This document shows positions 44,275 to 52,543 of a DNA stretch of 64,000 nucleotides, one piece after another; position 1 is the stretch's first letter; the number at the start of each line of letters is the position of its first letter. The notes beneath the pieces are model-generated. The model was given only the letters and a program-made list of their open reading frames with translations. It was not told the DNA's origin and searched no databases. This DNA is from Arthrobacter sp. V1I7. GTDB lineage: Bacteria; Actinomycetota; Actinomycetes; Actinomycetales; Micrococcaceae. Location of the stretch: positions 4,154,001-4,218,000 of the forward strand of contig NZ_JAUSYS010000001.1 of NCBI RefSeq assembly GCF_030817015.1, given 5' to 3'. Made by a program: the position numbers and the translations under genes.

Positions 44275-45186
44275 TCAGGCTGAGGGGCGGCCGTGGATGC
44301 GGATGGAGAGCTCGTCCGCGACCTTCTGCACCCGAGCGGCCAGGGCCGGCCATTGCTCCGCGGGAAGCTTGTCCTCGAGGAAGGTTACGGCGACGGCGGC
44401 CGTCGGCCAGCCCACATGGTCTGTGACGGCGGCGGCGATTGAACCGAAGCCCGGCGTCACCTCGCCATGTTCGGTCGCGTAGCCGCGCTGCCGGACCTGG
44501 TCCAGGTGCGAGGACAGCGTCGAGTACTTTCTGATGGGCGATTCGGTCTCATGCCGGGCACTGAAGGCGGCCGCGTTGGGATAGAGCGCACGGACCTGGG
44601 ATTTCGGCAACGCCGCGAGGATGGCACGCCCGCTCGCGGTCAGGTGGCTGGGGAGCCGGACGCCGACATCGGTCACGAGCGAGGGCCGGTTCTTCGCCCG
44701 CTCCTCCACGATGTAGAGCACGTCGCGGCCGTGCAGCACAGCGAGGTGGGCGCTTTCGCCGATCACGTCCACGAGCGAGGCGAGCAGCGGCCGACCGAGC
44801 CGGGAGAGCGGTTCCTGCCGGGAATAGGCCGAGCTGAGTTCGAAGGCGCTGATGCCCAGGCCGTAGCGCTGCTCCTCGTGCAGGTGCAGGACGAAGCCGT
44901 TCGCTTCCATCACGCCAAGCAGGTGATAAACGCTGGAGCGGGGCAGGCCCAGCGCCGCGGCAATGTTCGACGCCGCCATGGGCCCCCGCTTGGAGGCCAG
45001 CAGTTTGAGGATACGCAGGGTGTTCTCCGCCGCCGGCACCTTCGACGTCGGCTTTGCGGTCTTCGCGCCGGGATTGACGGCGGCGCGGGGGTTGATAGCG
45101 GTGCCGGGCTTGATGGCGGTGCCGGGCGCCGCACGCGCAGGGGCGTCCGGCGTGATGCTGTTCAGGGTGCTGCTGCTGGCTGCCAC
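44275..45186 (-). CDS. IclR-family regulator of the hut genes
   Basis: A 303-residue IclR protein. A low-complexity Ala/Pro head (residues 1-50, with PGTAIKPGTAINPRAAVNPG as a degenerate repeat) precedes the winged helix: NTLRILKLLASKRGPMAASN, AAALGLPRSSVYHLLGVMEA. The effector domain has ALPKSQVRALYPNAAAF and ends GWPTAAVAVTFLEDKL. It lies directly upstream of hutU and is preceded by two copies of the palindrome also found before hutU and hutG, so autoregulation and control of hut are strongly suggested. Urocanate is a likely effector (inference). GTG 45186 has a GAGGAC site. Confidence 0.9.
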   Translation of the reverse strand: MAASSSTLNSITPDAPARAAPGTAIKPGTAINPRAAVNPGAKTAKPTSKVPAAENTLRILKLLASKRGPMAASNIAAALGLPRSSVYHLLGVMEANGFVLHLHEEQRYGLGISAFELSSAYSRQEPLSRLGRPLLASLVDVIGESAHLAVLHGRDVLYIVEERAKNRPSLVTDVGVRLPSHLTASGRAILAALPKSQVRALYPNAAAFSARHETESPIRKYSTLSSHLDQVRQRGYATEHGEVTPGFGSIAAAVTDHVGWPTAAVAVTFLEDKLPAEQWPALAARVQKVADELSIRIHGRPSA

Positions 45187-45229
45187 GCGTCCTCTTCGAA
45201 ATTGGCGGTGTCCGGCCTCCGGATCAGAG

Positions 45230-45247
45230 TGTCCGGTATCCCGTACT
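45230..45247. promoter_or_regulatory. Candidate IclR operator, proximal
   Basis: TGTCCGGTATCCCGTACT keeps the left half and centre of the dyad, with two changes in the right half. It is 44 bp upstream of the IclR start, where binding would overlap the promoter. Confidence 0.55.
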
Positions 45248-45296
45248 TAAGCATGCTCCACAATGCTGCAAGTACGCGTGCCGCTCCGGCTCCCCA

Positions 45297-45314
45297 TGTC
45301 TGGTATCCCGGACA
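45297..45314. promoter_or_regulatory. Candidate IclR operator, distal
   Basis: TGTCTGGTATCCCGGACA departs from a perfect 18-bp dyad at one position. It is 111 bp upstream of the IclR start; with the proximal site it could support cooperative binding. Confidence 0.65.
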
Positions 45315-45528
45315 TTTGCCGTTCGCCTCAAGGGACGGCCTGCGGCCCGACTGCTGGCGCTATCTGGTGGAGGTCCAGGAAGCGGGCCTCCCGGCGGATG
45401 CCTCCGGATACCGCTGAGCTACCGGGCCGGAGCGCCGGTCCAGCACCGCGTCCCTCCGCGCCACTACTCCCGCCGGCCGCCCAGCCCCCGGGACCGGTGC
45501 AACCGGGCGCGGTGCGGCCCGGCTCAGC

Positions 45529-46500
45529 TCAGATCGTGATGACCACCTTGCCGCGGGCCTTGCCCGCGTGCATGTACTCGATGGCCGCCGGAGCGTCGCC
45601 CAGCGCAAAGCTCCGGTCGATGACCGGCGTCACCTTGCCTGCTTCGATGAGCTCGGCCAGGGCGCGGAGGTCCTCGGCCCGCTCGACGGCAAGAAGTCCC
45701 TTGAGCTTCTGGCCCACGAAGAGGGACAGGCCTGCGGCACGAAGCGAGCGTTCGAAACCGCCCGTCAGCTTTCCGCCGCCCTCGCCGCCGACGATCACCA
45801 GGGTGCCGTGCGGCTTCAGCGCCCGGCGGAGGACCGAAAGTCGGCGGTTTCCGGCGGTGTCGAGAATCAGGTCCCACTGCTTCGCGCCGTCGGAGAAGTC
45901 GTCGTGCGTGTAGTCGATGACGTGGTCAGCGCCGATGGACCGGACGAGCTCCGTCTTGGCGGTGCTGCACACACCGGCGACGCGCGCCCCGAAGGACTTG
46001 GCCAGCTGCACGGCATAGGCCCCGACTCCCCCACCCGCGCCGATAATCAGGACGTCCTGTCCGGGCTGGACCCGGCCGCTGTCGCGGAGCCCCTGGAGCG
46101 CCGTTCCGGCGGAGATGGGCACCGCGGCCGCCTGCTCAAAGCTGAGGTTCACCGGCTTGAGCGCGAGCCTGTCCTCCTTGGCGCACACGTATTCGGCGAA
46201 GGACCCCTCGGCGGTACCGAACACCCCGTCCCCCGGCCGGAATCCGACGACGTTCCGGCCGACCGCCTCCACCTCCCCGGCGAGCTCCCGTCCGCGGATG
46301 CCGATTTTGGGCGCCTTAAGGCCGAAACCGGCGGCGCGGGTCAGGTAGGGCAGCCCGGTCATCAGGTGCCAGACGCCCTGGTCGACGCCGGCGGCCCGCA
46401 CCCGGATGAGCACCTCGTCCTCGCCGGGTACCGGCTTGTCCACGTCGCGCAACTCCAGTACCTCCGCCGGTCCGTAAACGTCCTGAACAATCGCTTTCAT
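45529..46500 (-). CDS. Zinc-independent MDR oxidoreductase (quinone-oxidoreductase-like)
   Basis: A 323-residue medium-chain dehydrogenase/reductase. The GroES-like N-domain (KAIVQDVYGPAEVLELRDVD, AAGVDQGVWHLMTGLPYLTR) lacks the zinc-binding Cys cluster. The Rossmann domain has GQDVLIIGAGGGVGAYAVQL and Asp at VIDYTHDDF. Such enzymes reduce quinones or enones with NADPH. It is the third gene of an operon: membrane protein, XRE regulator, then this gene, overlapping the regulator stop by 4 bp. Confidence 0.88.
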   Translation of the reverse strand: MKAIVQDVYGPAEVLELRDVDKPVPGEDEVLIRVRAAGVDQGVWHLMTGLPYLTRAAGFGLKAPKIGIRGRELAGEVEAVGRNVVGFRPGDGVFGTAEGSFAEYVCAKEDRLALKPVNLSFEQAAAVPISAGTALQGLRDSGRVQPGQDVLIIGAGGGVGAYAVQLAKSFGARVAGVCSTAKTELVRSIGADHVIDYTHDDFSDGAKQWDLILDTAGNRRLSVLRRALKPHGTLVIVGGEGGGKLTGGFERSLRAAGLSLFVGQKLKGLLAVERAEDLRALAELIEAGKVTPVIDRSFALGDAPAAIEYMHAGKARGKVVITI

Positions 46501-46730
46501 GGTGCTTCTCCTTCGCTGCCGGGATACTGGAACACATCGTCGAGGGGGACCCTGAGGACGTGGGCAATCTGGAATGCCAGCTCGAGCGAGGGCGAGTAGC
46601 GGCCCTGTTCGATGGCGATGACGGTCTGGCGGGTGACGCCGATGCGCTCGGCAAGCTCAGCCTGGGTCAGTTCGCCCCGCTCGAAGCGGAGGCGGCGGAT
46701 GGAGTTTGTGACCCTGGTGGGCTTCACCAT
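46497..46730 (-). CDS. Small XRE-family helix-turn-helix regulator
   Basis: A 77-residue protein that is almost only a DNA-binding domain: IRRLRFERGELTQAELAERI, GVTRQTVIAIEQGRYSPSLE, LAFQIAHVLRVPLDDVFQYP. This is the short XRE type often paired with a small membrane protein. ATG 46730 overlaps the end of the membrane-protein gene by 7 bp, and its own stop overlaps the MDR gene start. It probably controls its own operon. Confidence 0.9.
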   Translation of the reverse strand: MVKPTRVTNSIRRLRFERGELTQAELAERIGVTRQTVIAIEQGRYSPSLELAFQIAHVLRVPLDDVFQYPGSEGEAP

Positions 46731-47152
46731 GGCTGGAAGCCGCGGCGGTAGGCCAGGATCTTTGCCACGGAGCCCAGGATCGCCGAGAGGAAAAAGGCCA
46801 GGTAGATGGCGTTGGCAATCCAGAAGTGGTTTACCTCGGCCATCGCCATGATCAGGGCGGCCACTCCTCCGAGAACGAGGAAGGACTGGCCGATGTATTC
46901 GCCGAAGCGGTAGATCTCCTTGTCGCGCTGATCCTTGATGCCCGCATCTTTGGCGGAGAAGGTCCTGATCACGGTGTGCAGCACGACGGAGGCGGCGATC
47001 GATCCCCCGACGGTCCACAGCAAGGGCGCCACGTACGGCACCTCGGTCAGCGGCATAACGCCGGACAGTGCCAGCACCACGGCGAGGTACACGGTGTAGG
47101 CCGCGACCGCGAGCAGGCCCATGACCCAGGCACTTTTCTCTTCGAAGGACAT
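46724..47152 (-). CDS. Four-span membrane protein paired with the XRE regulator
   Basis: A 142-residue protein starting MSFEEKSAWVMG. Spans are WVMGLLAVAAYTVYLAVVLA, VAPLLWTVGGSIAASVVLHT, QSFLVLGGVAALIMAMAEVN and AIYLAFFLSAILGSVAKILA, with a basic C-terminus (YRRGFQPW). Many actinobacteria carry such a protein in tandem with a short XRE regulator. ATG 47152 has a GGGAG site; two ATGs upstream are less well placed. The function is unknown; sensing or transport are both possible. Confidence 0.8.
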   Translation of the reverse strand: MSFEEKSAWVMGLLAVAAYTVYLAVVLALSGVMPLTEVPYVAPLLWTVGGSIAASVVLHTVIRTFSAKDAGIKDQRDKEIYRFGEYIGQSFLVLGGVAALIMAMAEVNHFWIANAIYLAFFLSAILGSVAKILAYRRGFQPW

Positions 47153-47359
47153 TTCCGCTCCCATGTAAAACAAAGCTGACATGGCAAACGTAAAGAAACT
47201 TTTACACGGAGTCAATAGTGTTCGACATCGAGGATTTGGCCCACCACCGCCGCCCAGTCTGAAATCAAAGACACCATTTGCCCATGACACTGATCACAGC
47301 CCCGCCGGACATGGTCTGCTGGATAGCGATCCCCCTCCCAATGACGAGAAGGTATTCGC

Positions 47360-48850
47360 ATGCAACAAGCCCAGACCGCCGCCGAGGCCGCACCCCCTTC
47401 AGCCCGGGCAACAGCCGGCAGAAGTATCGGCGCCGCCGCCGAGACCGTCCTGAATCGGGGGCTCAACGTCCGGCACATCCGCTTCATGGCCCTGGGATCG
47501 GCCATTGGCACGGGGCTGTTCTACGGCTCGGCCTCCGCGATCCAGAAGGCAGGCCCGGCCGTATTGTTCGCCTACATGATCGGCGGCGCGGCCGTCTTCA
47601 TGGTGATGCGGGCCCTGGGCGAGATGGCGGTCCGGCACCCGGTGTCGGGCTCCTTCGGACAGTACGCAAGCCGCTACCTCGGCCCGCTGGCCGGCTTCGT
47701 CACCGGCTGGACCTACGTGTTCGAGATGGCGATCGTGGCCATCGCGGACGTCACCGCATTCAGCATCTACATGGGATTCTGGTTCCCCGCGGTGGAACGC
47801 TGGATTTGGGTGCTGGCCATCATCTTCTTCCTCGCGGCGTTGAACCTGCTCAGCGTGAAAGTCTTCGGCGAACTCGAATTCTGGTTCTCGCTGATCAAGG
47901 TCGTGGCAATCATCGCGATGATTGCCGGCGGGGCGGCCATCATCGTGTTCGGATTCCAGGCCGGCGGCGCCACGGTGGCCCCGGGTCTGGGCAATCTCGT
48001 GGAGCACGGCGGGCTGTTCCCCAACGGCTTCGAAGGACTCCTGGCCTCGTTCGCCGTCGTGATGTTCGCCTTCGGCGGGATCGAGACCATCGGCGTCACA
48101 GCCGGCGAGGCAGCCGACCCGAAGTCGGTCATTCCGAAGGCCGTCAACACCGTTCCGGTGCGGGTGCTGCTGTTCTACGTGCTGACCCTTGGCGTGCTGA
48201 TGAGCCTGTTCCCGTGGAACGAGATCGGCACCAACGGCAGCCCGTTCGTGCAGATCTTCAGCGGCCTGGGCATTCCGGCCGCACCCCACATCCTCAACGC
48301 CGTGGTGATCACTGCCGCGCTGTCGGCGATTAACAGCGACATTTTCGGCGCCGGCCGGATCCTCTTCGGCCTGGCCCGGCAGGGGCACGCCCCCGCCAGT
48401 TTCGGCAAGGTCTCCCGCCACGGCGTGCCGTGGCTGACCGTTGTCATGATGGCCGCCATCCTGCTGGTGGGCGTGGTGCTGAACGCGGTGATCCCCGAGG
48501 ACGTGTTCTTGCTGATCGCCTCGATCGCGACCTTCGCCACAGTTTGGGTCTGGGTCATGATCCTCGCCTCCCATGTCGCGATGAAGCGCGAGATCACCCG
48601 CAAGAATCTGCCGGCGTCGGAATTCCCCTCACCGTGGTGGCCGGCGGCATCCGTGCTGACCCTCGTCTTCATGGCCCTCGTCTTCGCGATCCTTGGCGCT
48701 TTTGAAGACACCCGGGTGGCGCTGTATGTGGGCGCGGTCTGGCTCGGGCTGCTGGTGGTTGCCTACCGGCTGCGGGTCCGCGGCCACGGCCGTGTCCGGG
48801 CCGAACTCGTGGACGAAACCGCTGGCGTGCAGGGGGCGGGCCGGAGTTAG
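47360..48850 (+). CDS. Amino-acid permease (APC superfamily, AAT type)
   Basis: A 496-residue permease with 12 spans. The first helix region [20 protein letters not shown], then [20 protein letters not shown] and [20 protein letters not shown], are the APC signature of the AnsP/ProY/AroP group. Proximity to hutU-hutH makes histidine a candidate substrate, but no hut operator is seen in front. A LysE-type exporter gene follows 8 bp later, an odd pairing of importer and exporter. Confidence 0.9.
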   Translation: MQQAQTAAEAAPPSARATAGRSIGAAAETVLNRGLNVRHIRFMALGSAIGTGLFYGSASAIQKAGPAVLFAYMIGGAAVFMVMRALGEMAVRHPVSGSFGQYASRYLGPLAGFVTGWTYVFEMAIVAIADVTAFSIYMGFWFPAVERWIWVLAIIFFLAALNLLSVKVFGELEFWFSLIKVVAIIAMIAGGAAIIVFGFQAGGATVAPGLGNLVEHGGLFPNGFEGLLASFAVVMFAFGGIETIGVTAGEAADPKSVIPKAVNTVPVRVLLFYVLTLGVLMSLFPWNEIGTNGSPFVQIFSGLGIPAAPHILNAVVITAALSAINSDIFGAGRILFGLARQGHAPASFGKVSRHGVPWLTVVMMAAILLVGVVLNAVIPEDVFLLIASIATFATVWVWVMILASHVAMKREITRKNLPASEFPSPWWPAASVLTLVFMALVFAILGAFEDTRVALYVGAVWLGLLVVAYRLRVRGHGRVRAELVDETAGVQGAGRS

Positions 48851-48858
48851 GATCAGGC

Positions 48859-49512
48859 ATGGTACCAGCCACAAACCTGCTCGCCTTCGCGATTGCGGCC
48901 TTCCTGCTCATTGCTGTTCCCGGGCCGAGCGTGCTGTTCGTGATCGGGCGGTCGCTGGCGCTCGGACGCAAGGGCGGACTGTTCAGCGTGCTGGGCAACG
49001 CCCTCGGCGAACTGCTGCAGATCGCCGCGGTGGCGCTGGGCGTCGGCGTGGTGTTGGCCCAATCCGTCCTGCTGTTCAGCGTCGTGAAGTTCGCCGGCGC
49101 GGCCTACCTCATCTACCTCGGCATCCAGGCCATCCGACACCGCGGAAGTGGGCCGGCGGCGGCAGACCCCTCGCGTTCGGCGTCCACCGTCCGCATGCTT
49201 CGGGAGGGCTTCATCGTCGGCGCCACGAACCCCAAATCGATTGTGTTCTTCGTGGCGGTGCTGCCGCAGTTTGTTGACTATGAAGCCGGCGCGATCCCGC
49301 TGCAGCTGGGCACCCTGGGCGCACTGTTCCTGTTGATTGCATTGGTTTCGGACAGTGCGTGGGCCTTCGCGGCCGGGACGGCACGCCACTGGTTCGCCAG
49401 TTCGCCGCGGAGGATTGCCGCCCTGGGCACCACGGGCGGTGTGATGATGATCGGGCTGGGCGGCACGCTGGCGCTTGTCGGGAACGCACCGGACCTTCAG
49501 CCCGGCAAGTAG
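48859..49512 (+). CDS. LysE-family translocator (RhtB type)
   Basis: A 217-residue protein with about six spans. VPGPSVLFVIGRSLALGRKG and LGNALGELLQIAAVALGVGV are the RhtB/LeuE pattern, and GFIVGATNPKSIVFFVAVLP the conserved Asn-Pro-Lys motif. It exports neutral amino acids or homoserine lactones in known relatives. It starts 8 bp after the permease stop with a weak ribosome site, so translational coupling is likely. Confidence 0.9.
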   Translation: MVPATNLLAFAIAAFLLIAVPGPSVLFVIGRSLALGRKGGLFSVLGNALGELLQIAAVALGVGVVLAQSVLLFSVVKFAGAAYLIYLGIQAIRHRGSGPAAADPSRSASTVRMLREGFIVGATNPKSIVFFVAVLPQFVDYEAGAIPLQLGTLGALFLLIALVSDSAWAFAAGTARHWFASSPRRIAALGTTGGVMMIGLGGTLALVGNAPDLQPGK

Positions 49513-49588
49513 GCCGCCGTCTCCTGCCGGTAATGACGCACCCTTCGCCCATGTCCGGCGCGAGCGGCGCGTCCGCAGAGCTGCAGGA

Positions 49589-50338
49589 TCAGCGGGCGGA
49601 CCAGCCGCCGTCCATGGTGTAGCTGGCGCCGGTGACCATACCGGCGTCGTCCGAGGCGAGCCAGGCCACCAGGGAGGCCACTTCCTCCGGCTCGACGAGG
49701 CGCTTAATGGCTGACTCGGTCAGCATGATCCTGGCGAGCACCTCGGACTCCGGGATCCCGTGCACCTTCGCCTGGTCCGCGATCTGGGTCTCCACCAGGG
49801 GCGTCCGGACGTAGCCGGGGTTGATGCAGTTGGACGTGACGCCGTGCGCGCCGCCCTCGAGTGCGGTGACTTTGCTCAGCCCCTCCAGGCCGTGCTTGGC
49901 GGAGACGTAGGCGCTCTTGAACGGCGAGGCGCGCAGGCCGTGCACGGAGGACAGGTTGATGATCCGGCCGAAACCGTTGGCGTACATGTGTGGCAGGGCG
50001 GCGCGGATCAGCAGGAACGGGGCCTCGAGCATGAGCGTGATGATGCGGCGGAAGTCCGCCGGATCAAAATCCTCAATGGGGCTGACCCGCTGGATGCCGG
50101 CATTGTTGACGAGGATATCGCAGTCCAGGCTCAGGGTCTGGAGGGCCTCGACGTCGAGCAGGTCGATCGCCCAGGCGGTGCCGCCCACTTCGTCGGCCAG
50201 GGCCGAAGCCGCTGCTTCGTCGACGTCGGCGATCGTCACCTTGGCGCCGCGCGCCGCCAGGGCACGGACGCTGGCGGCACCGATCCCGCCGGCTCCGCCC
50301 GTGACGAGGGCCTTGCGGCCGTTCAAGCTGCTCTCCAT
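49589..50338 (-). CDS. Short-chain dehydrogenase, 3-hydroxybutyrate dehydrogenase type
   Basis: A 249-residue SDR. NAD-binding TGGAGGIG near residue 13, NNAGIQRVSPIEDFDPADF, catalytic Ser in NLSSVHGL, and Tyr-Lys in YVSAKHGLEG. IQRVSPIEDF and the C-terminal MLTESAIKRLVEPEEVASLV match 3-hydroxybutyrate dehydrogenases (oxidation to acetoacetate with NAD+). It is divergent from a LysR regulator across 139 bp, which probably controls it. Confidence 0.87.
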   Translation of the reverse strand: MESSLNGRKALVTGGAGGIGAASVRALAARGAKVTIADVDEAAASALADEVGGTAWAIDLLDVEALQTLSLDCDILVNNAGIQRVSPIEDFDPADFRRIITLMLEAPFLLIRAALPHMYANGFGRIINLSSVHGLRASPFKSAYVSAKHGLEGLSKVTALEGGAHGVTSNCINPGYVRTPLVETQIADQAKVHGIPESEVLARIMLTESAIKRLVEPEEVASLVAWLASDDAGMVTGASYTMDGGWSAR

Positions 50339-50477
50339 GTCTGCACTCCTCAGTTCGCGTCAATAACGGCCCAGGCGAGGCAGGATGCACGGCACTGAGC
50401 AGCTTCACTGAGTATTGCTGCAGAAAGCGGGCGATTCAATGGTCAAACCGGCACCCCTTGTGTGCAGAATTGCAGAT

Positions 50478-51395
50478 ATGAAGGCAAACCCCGACGACCT
50501 GCTCGTGCTGCTGGCCGTCGCCCGTTCCGCAAAGTTCACGACGGCGGCCCAGACTTTGGGGCTGAACCACACGACCGTCTCCCGCCGGATCGCGGCCCTG
50601 GAGAAGGCGCTGGGCGGCCGGGTGCTGTCCCGGGCCGCGGGGGGCTGGGAGCTTACGGACCTCGGGGTTGAAGCCGCGCAGGTGGGAGAGCGGGTGGAGG
50701 AAGCCGTCCGGGCGCTCGAACAGACCGGCCGCACGCCGGACCCGATCACCGGCGTCGTCCGGATGACCGCAACCGACGGCTTCAGCGCCTACATCGCGGC
50801 GCCCGCGGTCGCCCGGCTCCGCCGTGAGCACCCCGGTCTCAGCGTCGAGATCATCACGGTGACCCGGCGGGCGCTCCAGCAGCGCTCCGGCCTGGATATT
50901 GAAGTGGTGGTGGGAGAGCCCCAGGTGCACCGGGCCGCGGCGGCGCGGCTCGGCGAATACATGCTCGGGATGTATGCCTCCCGCGACTATCTGGCGGAAT
51001 ATGGCACCCCGGCGACGGCGGAGGAGCTGACGGCCCATGCCCTCGTGTACTTCGTCGATTCCATGCTCCAGGTGGACGATCTGGACGCGCCGCGCCGGCT
51101 GGTGCCGAGCATGCGGGAAGGGCTGAGCTCCACGAACGTCTTTGTCCACGTGGAGGCGACGCGCGCCGGTGCCGGGATCGGCTTCCTGCCCTGCTTCGCG
51201 GCGGATCTGCACCCGGATCTCGTTCGGCTGCTCCCTGAGGAGTTTGCCGAGCTGCTGCCGTATTGGATGGTGTTGCGCCCCGATTCCATGCGCCGTCCGG
51301 CGGTGGCTGCTGTGGCGCAGGCGCTGCGGCAACAGACCGCAAACCACCGCGAGGCACTGATGGGCCGGGGCGGGAACTCACCGGCTGCTCCGTAA
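50478..51395 (+). CDS. LysR-family transcriptional regulator
   Basis: A 305-residue LysR protein. KANPDDLLVLLAVARSAKFT, TAAQTLGLNHTTVSRRIAAL, EKALGGRVLSRAAGGWELTD form the winged helix, in the subgroup that binds with a single distinctive NHTTVSRRI recognition helix. The effector domain includes RMTATDGFSAYIAAPAVARL. Start chosen at ATG 50478; an upstream GTG/ATG would add 21 residues outside the family. It is divergent from the SDR gene and likely its regulator. Confidence 0.88.
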   Translation: MKANPDDLLVLLAVARSAKFTTAAQTLGLNHTTVSRRIAALEKALGGRVLSRAAGGWELTDLGVEAAQVGERVEEAVRALEQTGRTPDPITGVVRMTATDGFSAYIAAPAVARLRREHPGLSVEIITVTRRALQQRSGLDIEVVVGEPQVHRAAAARLGEYMLGMYASRDYLAEYGTPATAEELTAHALVYFVDSMLQVDDLDAPRRLVPSMREGLSSTNVFVHVEATRAGAGIGFLPCFAADLHPDLVRLLPEEFAELLPYWMVLRPDSMRRPAVAAVAQALRQQTANHREALMGRGGNSPAAP

Positions 51396-51423
51396 CCGCC
51401 GCTCTGAGGCAGCAAAAGGGCCG

Positions 51424-52332
51424 TCACGGAGCAATCGACGGGGTTACGGGGTCGCGCCGGACGGGGGCACCGGCGGCGAAGGCGCGGACCCTGGCATCGT
51501 TCCAGATATGGGCCGGCATCGCACCGCCCAGCAGCCGGCGCGCCAGCCGGGGGTCGTCCTCGAACGGAAGATCGCTGCCGACCATGACCATGTTGCCGTA
51601 GCGCCGGCCCTTGAGCATCGCCGGGTCCGCAATGATCATGGTGTGCTTGAAGGCCTCCGCGATGGTAGCCGCGTCCTCCCGCGCATTCCTCAAATCGGGG
51701 GCATCGCCGGAATTGACGGCATAGATCCCGCCGGGCGCCAGGACCCGCTTGGCATGCGCGGTGAATTCCCGCGTGGTCAGCGGCCGGGGCGTGACCGAGC
51801 CGGCGAAGACATCGCGGATGATGACGTCGCGGGTCTCCGGGGTCAGGCTTTCGGTGACCTCCCGCGCCTCCCCCACGCGCAGCCGCAGCAGCGGGGCCTT
51901 GGGCAGATCAAACCAACCGCGGACGTACTCGGCGAGCTTGCCGTCCAGCTCCACGACCACCTGGCGGGCCTCCGGGTAGGCGGCATGGAAGTAGCGCGCC
52001 AACGAGCATGCTCCCCCGCCGAGGTGAAGGGCGCGCAGCTTCGGCCTCGTGTCCGGGGGCCAGCGCGATTCCACCAGTGCCGCGATCCAGCGCATGTACT
52101 CGAAGTCAAGGAACAGCGGATCGGCCAGATCGATGTGGGAGCTCATCACGCCGTTGATGCGCAGCAACCAACCGGTGGAATTATCCTGGTCCGGGATCAG
52201 CTCACAGTCGCCGGTGTCGATGTAGTAGACGCCCTCAACCGGGCCGTCCGGGCGGCTTCCCTTGGACACCTCCACGACACCCGGCGTCGCCTGTCCGGCA
52301 TTCCGGCTGGCCGCCCTGCCCCGCTTCGCCAT
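51424..52332 (-). CDS. Spermidine-synthase-like methyltransferase-fold protein
   Basis: A 302-residue protein. The SAM-type fold is visible: RALHLGGGACSLARYFHAAY (glycine motif), QVVVELDGKLAEYVRGWF, and DVIIRDVFAGSVTP. The catalytic Asp of spermidine synthases (usually YDVIIVDAFDG) aligns with RDVFAG here. The N-terminal beta domain is present (CELIPDQDNSTGWLLRINGV, LEYMRW-like FLDFEYMRWIAAL). Actinobacterial members of this type often lack polyamine activity, so the substrate is uncertain. It is divergent from the stress-membrane module across 211 bp containing a palindrome. Confidence 0.75.
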   Translation of the reverse strand: MAKRGRAASRNAGQATPGVVEVSKGSRPDGPVEGVYYIDTGDCELIPDQDNSTGWLLRINGVMSSHIDLADPLFLDFEYMRWIAALVESRWPPDTRPKLRALHLGGGACSLARYFHAAYPEARQVVVELDGKLAEYVRGWFDLPKAPLLRLRVGEAREVTESLTPETRDVIIRDVFAGSVTPRPLTTREFTAHAKRVLAPGGIYAVNSGDAPDLRNAREDAATIAEAFKHTMIIADPAMLKGRRYGNMVMVGSDLPFEDDPRLARRLLGGAMPAHIWNDARVRAFAAGAPVRRDPVTPSIAP

Positions 52333-52453
52333 CAGCCGTCCGCCGTTTTCCTCATCCTTTAACCCTAGTTCACCGGGCTGCCCGGCCGGAGCGGCGCCCG
52401 GCGGCAAACTCCCCCCGTCATCAGGCAGCTCGCAAAAAGAACAACAAGGGTAC

Positions 52454-52490
52454 TTACTATTCAATAGTAACCATGCTTACTATTGGTACT
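52454..52490. promoter_or_regulatory. Perfect 17-bp palindrome plus half-site in the divergent promoter
   Basis: TTACTATTCAATAGTAA (52454-52470) is a perfect dyad around one central base. TTACTATTGGTACT (52477-52490) repeats the left arm 23 bp later, about two helical turns. The AT-rich block stands out in a high-GC region and lies between the spermidine-synthase-like gene and the stress-membrane module. Confidence 0.6.
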
Positions 52491-52543
52491 CCAGCATTGC
52501 TGGTTTGCGATCAGCATCCGATCTTCTTGGAAAGAGAGCGAAG

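Larger units (their letters stand above)
45187..45528. other. Regulatory region upstream of the IclR gene
   Basis: 342 bp without a supported gene. It contains two operator-like dyads (45230-45247, 45297-45314) and a partial one (45210-45226, TGTCCGGcctCCGGATC). The rest, toward the convergent MDR gene, shows no further feature. Confidence 0.6.
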
